Shown here piece by piece: positions 31,121 to 31,831 of a stretch of 31,831 nt of DNA (its first letter is position 1; the number at the start of each line of letters is the position of its first letter). The stretch is from Saccoglossus kowalevskii (taxonomy: Eukaryota; Hemichordata; Enteropneusta; Harrimaniidae): assembly GCF_000003605.2 (NCBI RefSeq), contig NW_003153059.1:1-31831 (forward strand). The letters run 5' to 3'. A program made the position numbers and the translations under genes. The notes beneath the pieces were generated by a model. It worked only from the letters and a program-made list of their open reading frames with translations, ran no database searches and was not told the origin of the DNA.

Positions 31121-31831
31121 CTAGAGCAGCGTTATGATATAGGCTCTACAGCAGCGTTGTGATATAGGCCTACAGCAGCGTTGTGAAATAGGCTCTACAG
31201 CAGCGTTGTGATATAGGCTTAACAGCAGTCTTGTGAAATACTCCTACAGCAGCATTGTGATATAGACCTACAGAAGCGTTGTGATATAGGCTTAACAGAA
31301 GTGTTGTGATATAGGCCTACAGAAGCGTTGTGATATAGGTCCTACAGTAGCATTGTGATATAGGTCATGCAGCAGAGTTGTGATATAGGCTCTACAGCAG
31401 CATTGTGTTATAGGCTCTACAGCAGCGTTGTGATATAGGCTCTACAGCAGCGTCGTCATATAGGTCCTACAGCAGCGTTGTAATATAGTCCTACAGTAGC
31501 GTTGTGATATAGGCTCTACAGCAGCATTGTGATATGGGTCTACAGAAGCGTTGTGATATACGCCTACAGCAGCGTTGTGATATAGGCTCTACAGCAGCGT
31601 TGCGATATAGGCCTACAGCAACGTTGTGATATAGGGTTAACAGAAGCGTTGTGATATAGGTCCTGCAGCAGCGTTGTGATATAAGCTCTACAGCAGTGTT
31701 GTGATATAGGCTCTACAGCAGCATTGTGAAATAGGTCCTACAGAAGCGTTCTGATATAGGTCCCACAGCAGCGTTGTGATATAGGCTTAACAGAAGCGTT
31801 GTGATATAGGCACTAAAGTAGCGTTTGATGA
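31121..31831 (+). repeat. B-type monomers running to the right window edge
   Basis: The stretch carries GTCTTGTGAAATACTCC, GTCATGCAGCAGAG and GCGTCGTCATATAGG (31450). From about 31,500 it follows 25,320-25,650 at offset 6178 bp (TTCTGATATAGG at 31749). The last ten bases (GCGTTTGATGA) leave the expected order GCGTTGTGATATTTGC seen at 25,644 and 26,505. Confidence 0.78.

Larger units (their letters stand above)
1..31831 (+). repeat. 24/25-bp satellite array filling the window
   Basis: The window is an uninterrupted head-to-tail array of one monomer. The commonest form is 25 bp: a block GTTGTGATATAG, a variable core most often GCTCTA, and an end CAGCAGC or CAGAAGC. A frequent 24 bp form has core GCCTA or GTCTA. 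Monomer GC content is near 48 percent. All copies seen have the same orientation; I did not find the reverse-complement word CTATATCAC on the plus strand. Neighbouring monomers differ from each other much more than monomers one higher-order period apart, which is the usual mark of higher-order repeat structure. Every plus-strand frame closes within about two monomers because TGATATAG supplies TGA and TAG in different frames. Whether this is centromeric, subtelomeric or an interstitial minisatellite cannot be told without flanking sequence. Confidence 0.98.
19061..31831 (+). repeat. Domain B: higher-order repeats of about 1.5-1.6 and 3.1-3.2 kb
   Basis: The B signature CATTTAATAT (or CGTTTAATAT) followed by CTTAACATAGGCG lies at 19798, 21308, 23115, 26233, 27844, 29350 and 30932; earlier ones are at 11301 and 14093. 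Steps within the domain are 1510, 1807, 3118, 1611, 1506 and 1582 bp. A second marker, GTTACCAAAAGCG, is at 20527, 26939 and 30151, with steps of 6412 and 3212 bp, close to a 3.2 kb period. The domain continues to the right window edge. Confidence 0.85.

Noticed and set aside
1-31831. CRISPR array
   Set aside because: The period is about 25 bp with no alternation of constant repeat and unique spacer; the whole monomer repeats.
1-31831. TATA-like promoters at GATATAG
   Set aside because: The word is in nearly every monomer and not placed before any gene.
1-31831. Centromeric identity (CENP-B box)
   Set aside because: I found no match to the core pattern TTCG....A..CGGG in the monomer types, and location cannot be judged without flanks.
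1-31831. Inverted monomers or a strand switch
   Set aside because: I looked for the reverse-complement words CTATATCAC and GCTGCTGTAG on the plus strand and saw none, so all monomers appear to run the same way.

Overview
The whole window is one satellite-type tandem array, and no gene can be supported on either strand. The basic monomer is 25 bp with a very common 24 bp length variant, plus rarer 21-23 bp forms. I estimate roughly 1,290 monomers (window length divided by a mean near 24.7 bp, not counted). Each monomer has a conserved block TTGTGATATAG, a variable core (GCTCTA, GCCCTA, GTCCTA, GCCTA, GCTTAA, GCTGTA and others), then CAG followed by CAGC or AAGC, and a CpG at the join with the next monomer. 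All monomers appear to lie in the same orientation. I see no unique sequence, transposon, RNA gene or other repeat family inside the array.

Organism: a eukaryote. The array size and higher-order structure, together with CG/CA/TG alternation at the one CpG per monomer (the footprint of methylated-CpG decay), suggest a genome with germline CpG methylation, such as a vertebrate or a plant. I do not recognise the satellite or the species.

Layout. Positions 1-10,550 are the A domain: higher-order copies of about 1,420-1,485 bp, including a two-copy block at 1-3,058 that recurs at 7,690-10,548 and a head-to-tail pair at 4,340-7,231. Positions 10,550-12,261 are transitional. Positions 12,262-12,935 are an A-type island. 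Positions 12,936-15,549 are B-type and mixed monomers. Positions 15,550-17,285 hold a recent tandem pair with offset 947-972 bp. Positions 17,286-18,120 are mixed, and 18,120-19,060 are a second A-type island. Positions 19,060-31,831 are the B domain, with higher-order units of about 1.5-1.6 kb that also pair into about 3.1-3.2 kb units; seven of its nine window-wide signature sites (CATTTAATAT or CGTTTAATAT) fall here.

The layers read as a history of unequal exchange. Single monomers or pairs are gained and lost (25, 48, 50, 76 and 100 bp events), 0.3-0.95 kb segments are duplicated, and 3 kb and 9.6 kb blocks are copied, with patchwork variants that look like gene conversion. Short open frames of 60-76 codons on the minus strand are translations of the monomer and are not genes. 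Coordinates of higher-order units were set by eye from shared variants, so boundaries are good to about one monomer.
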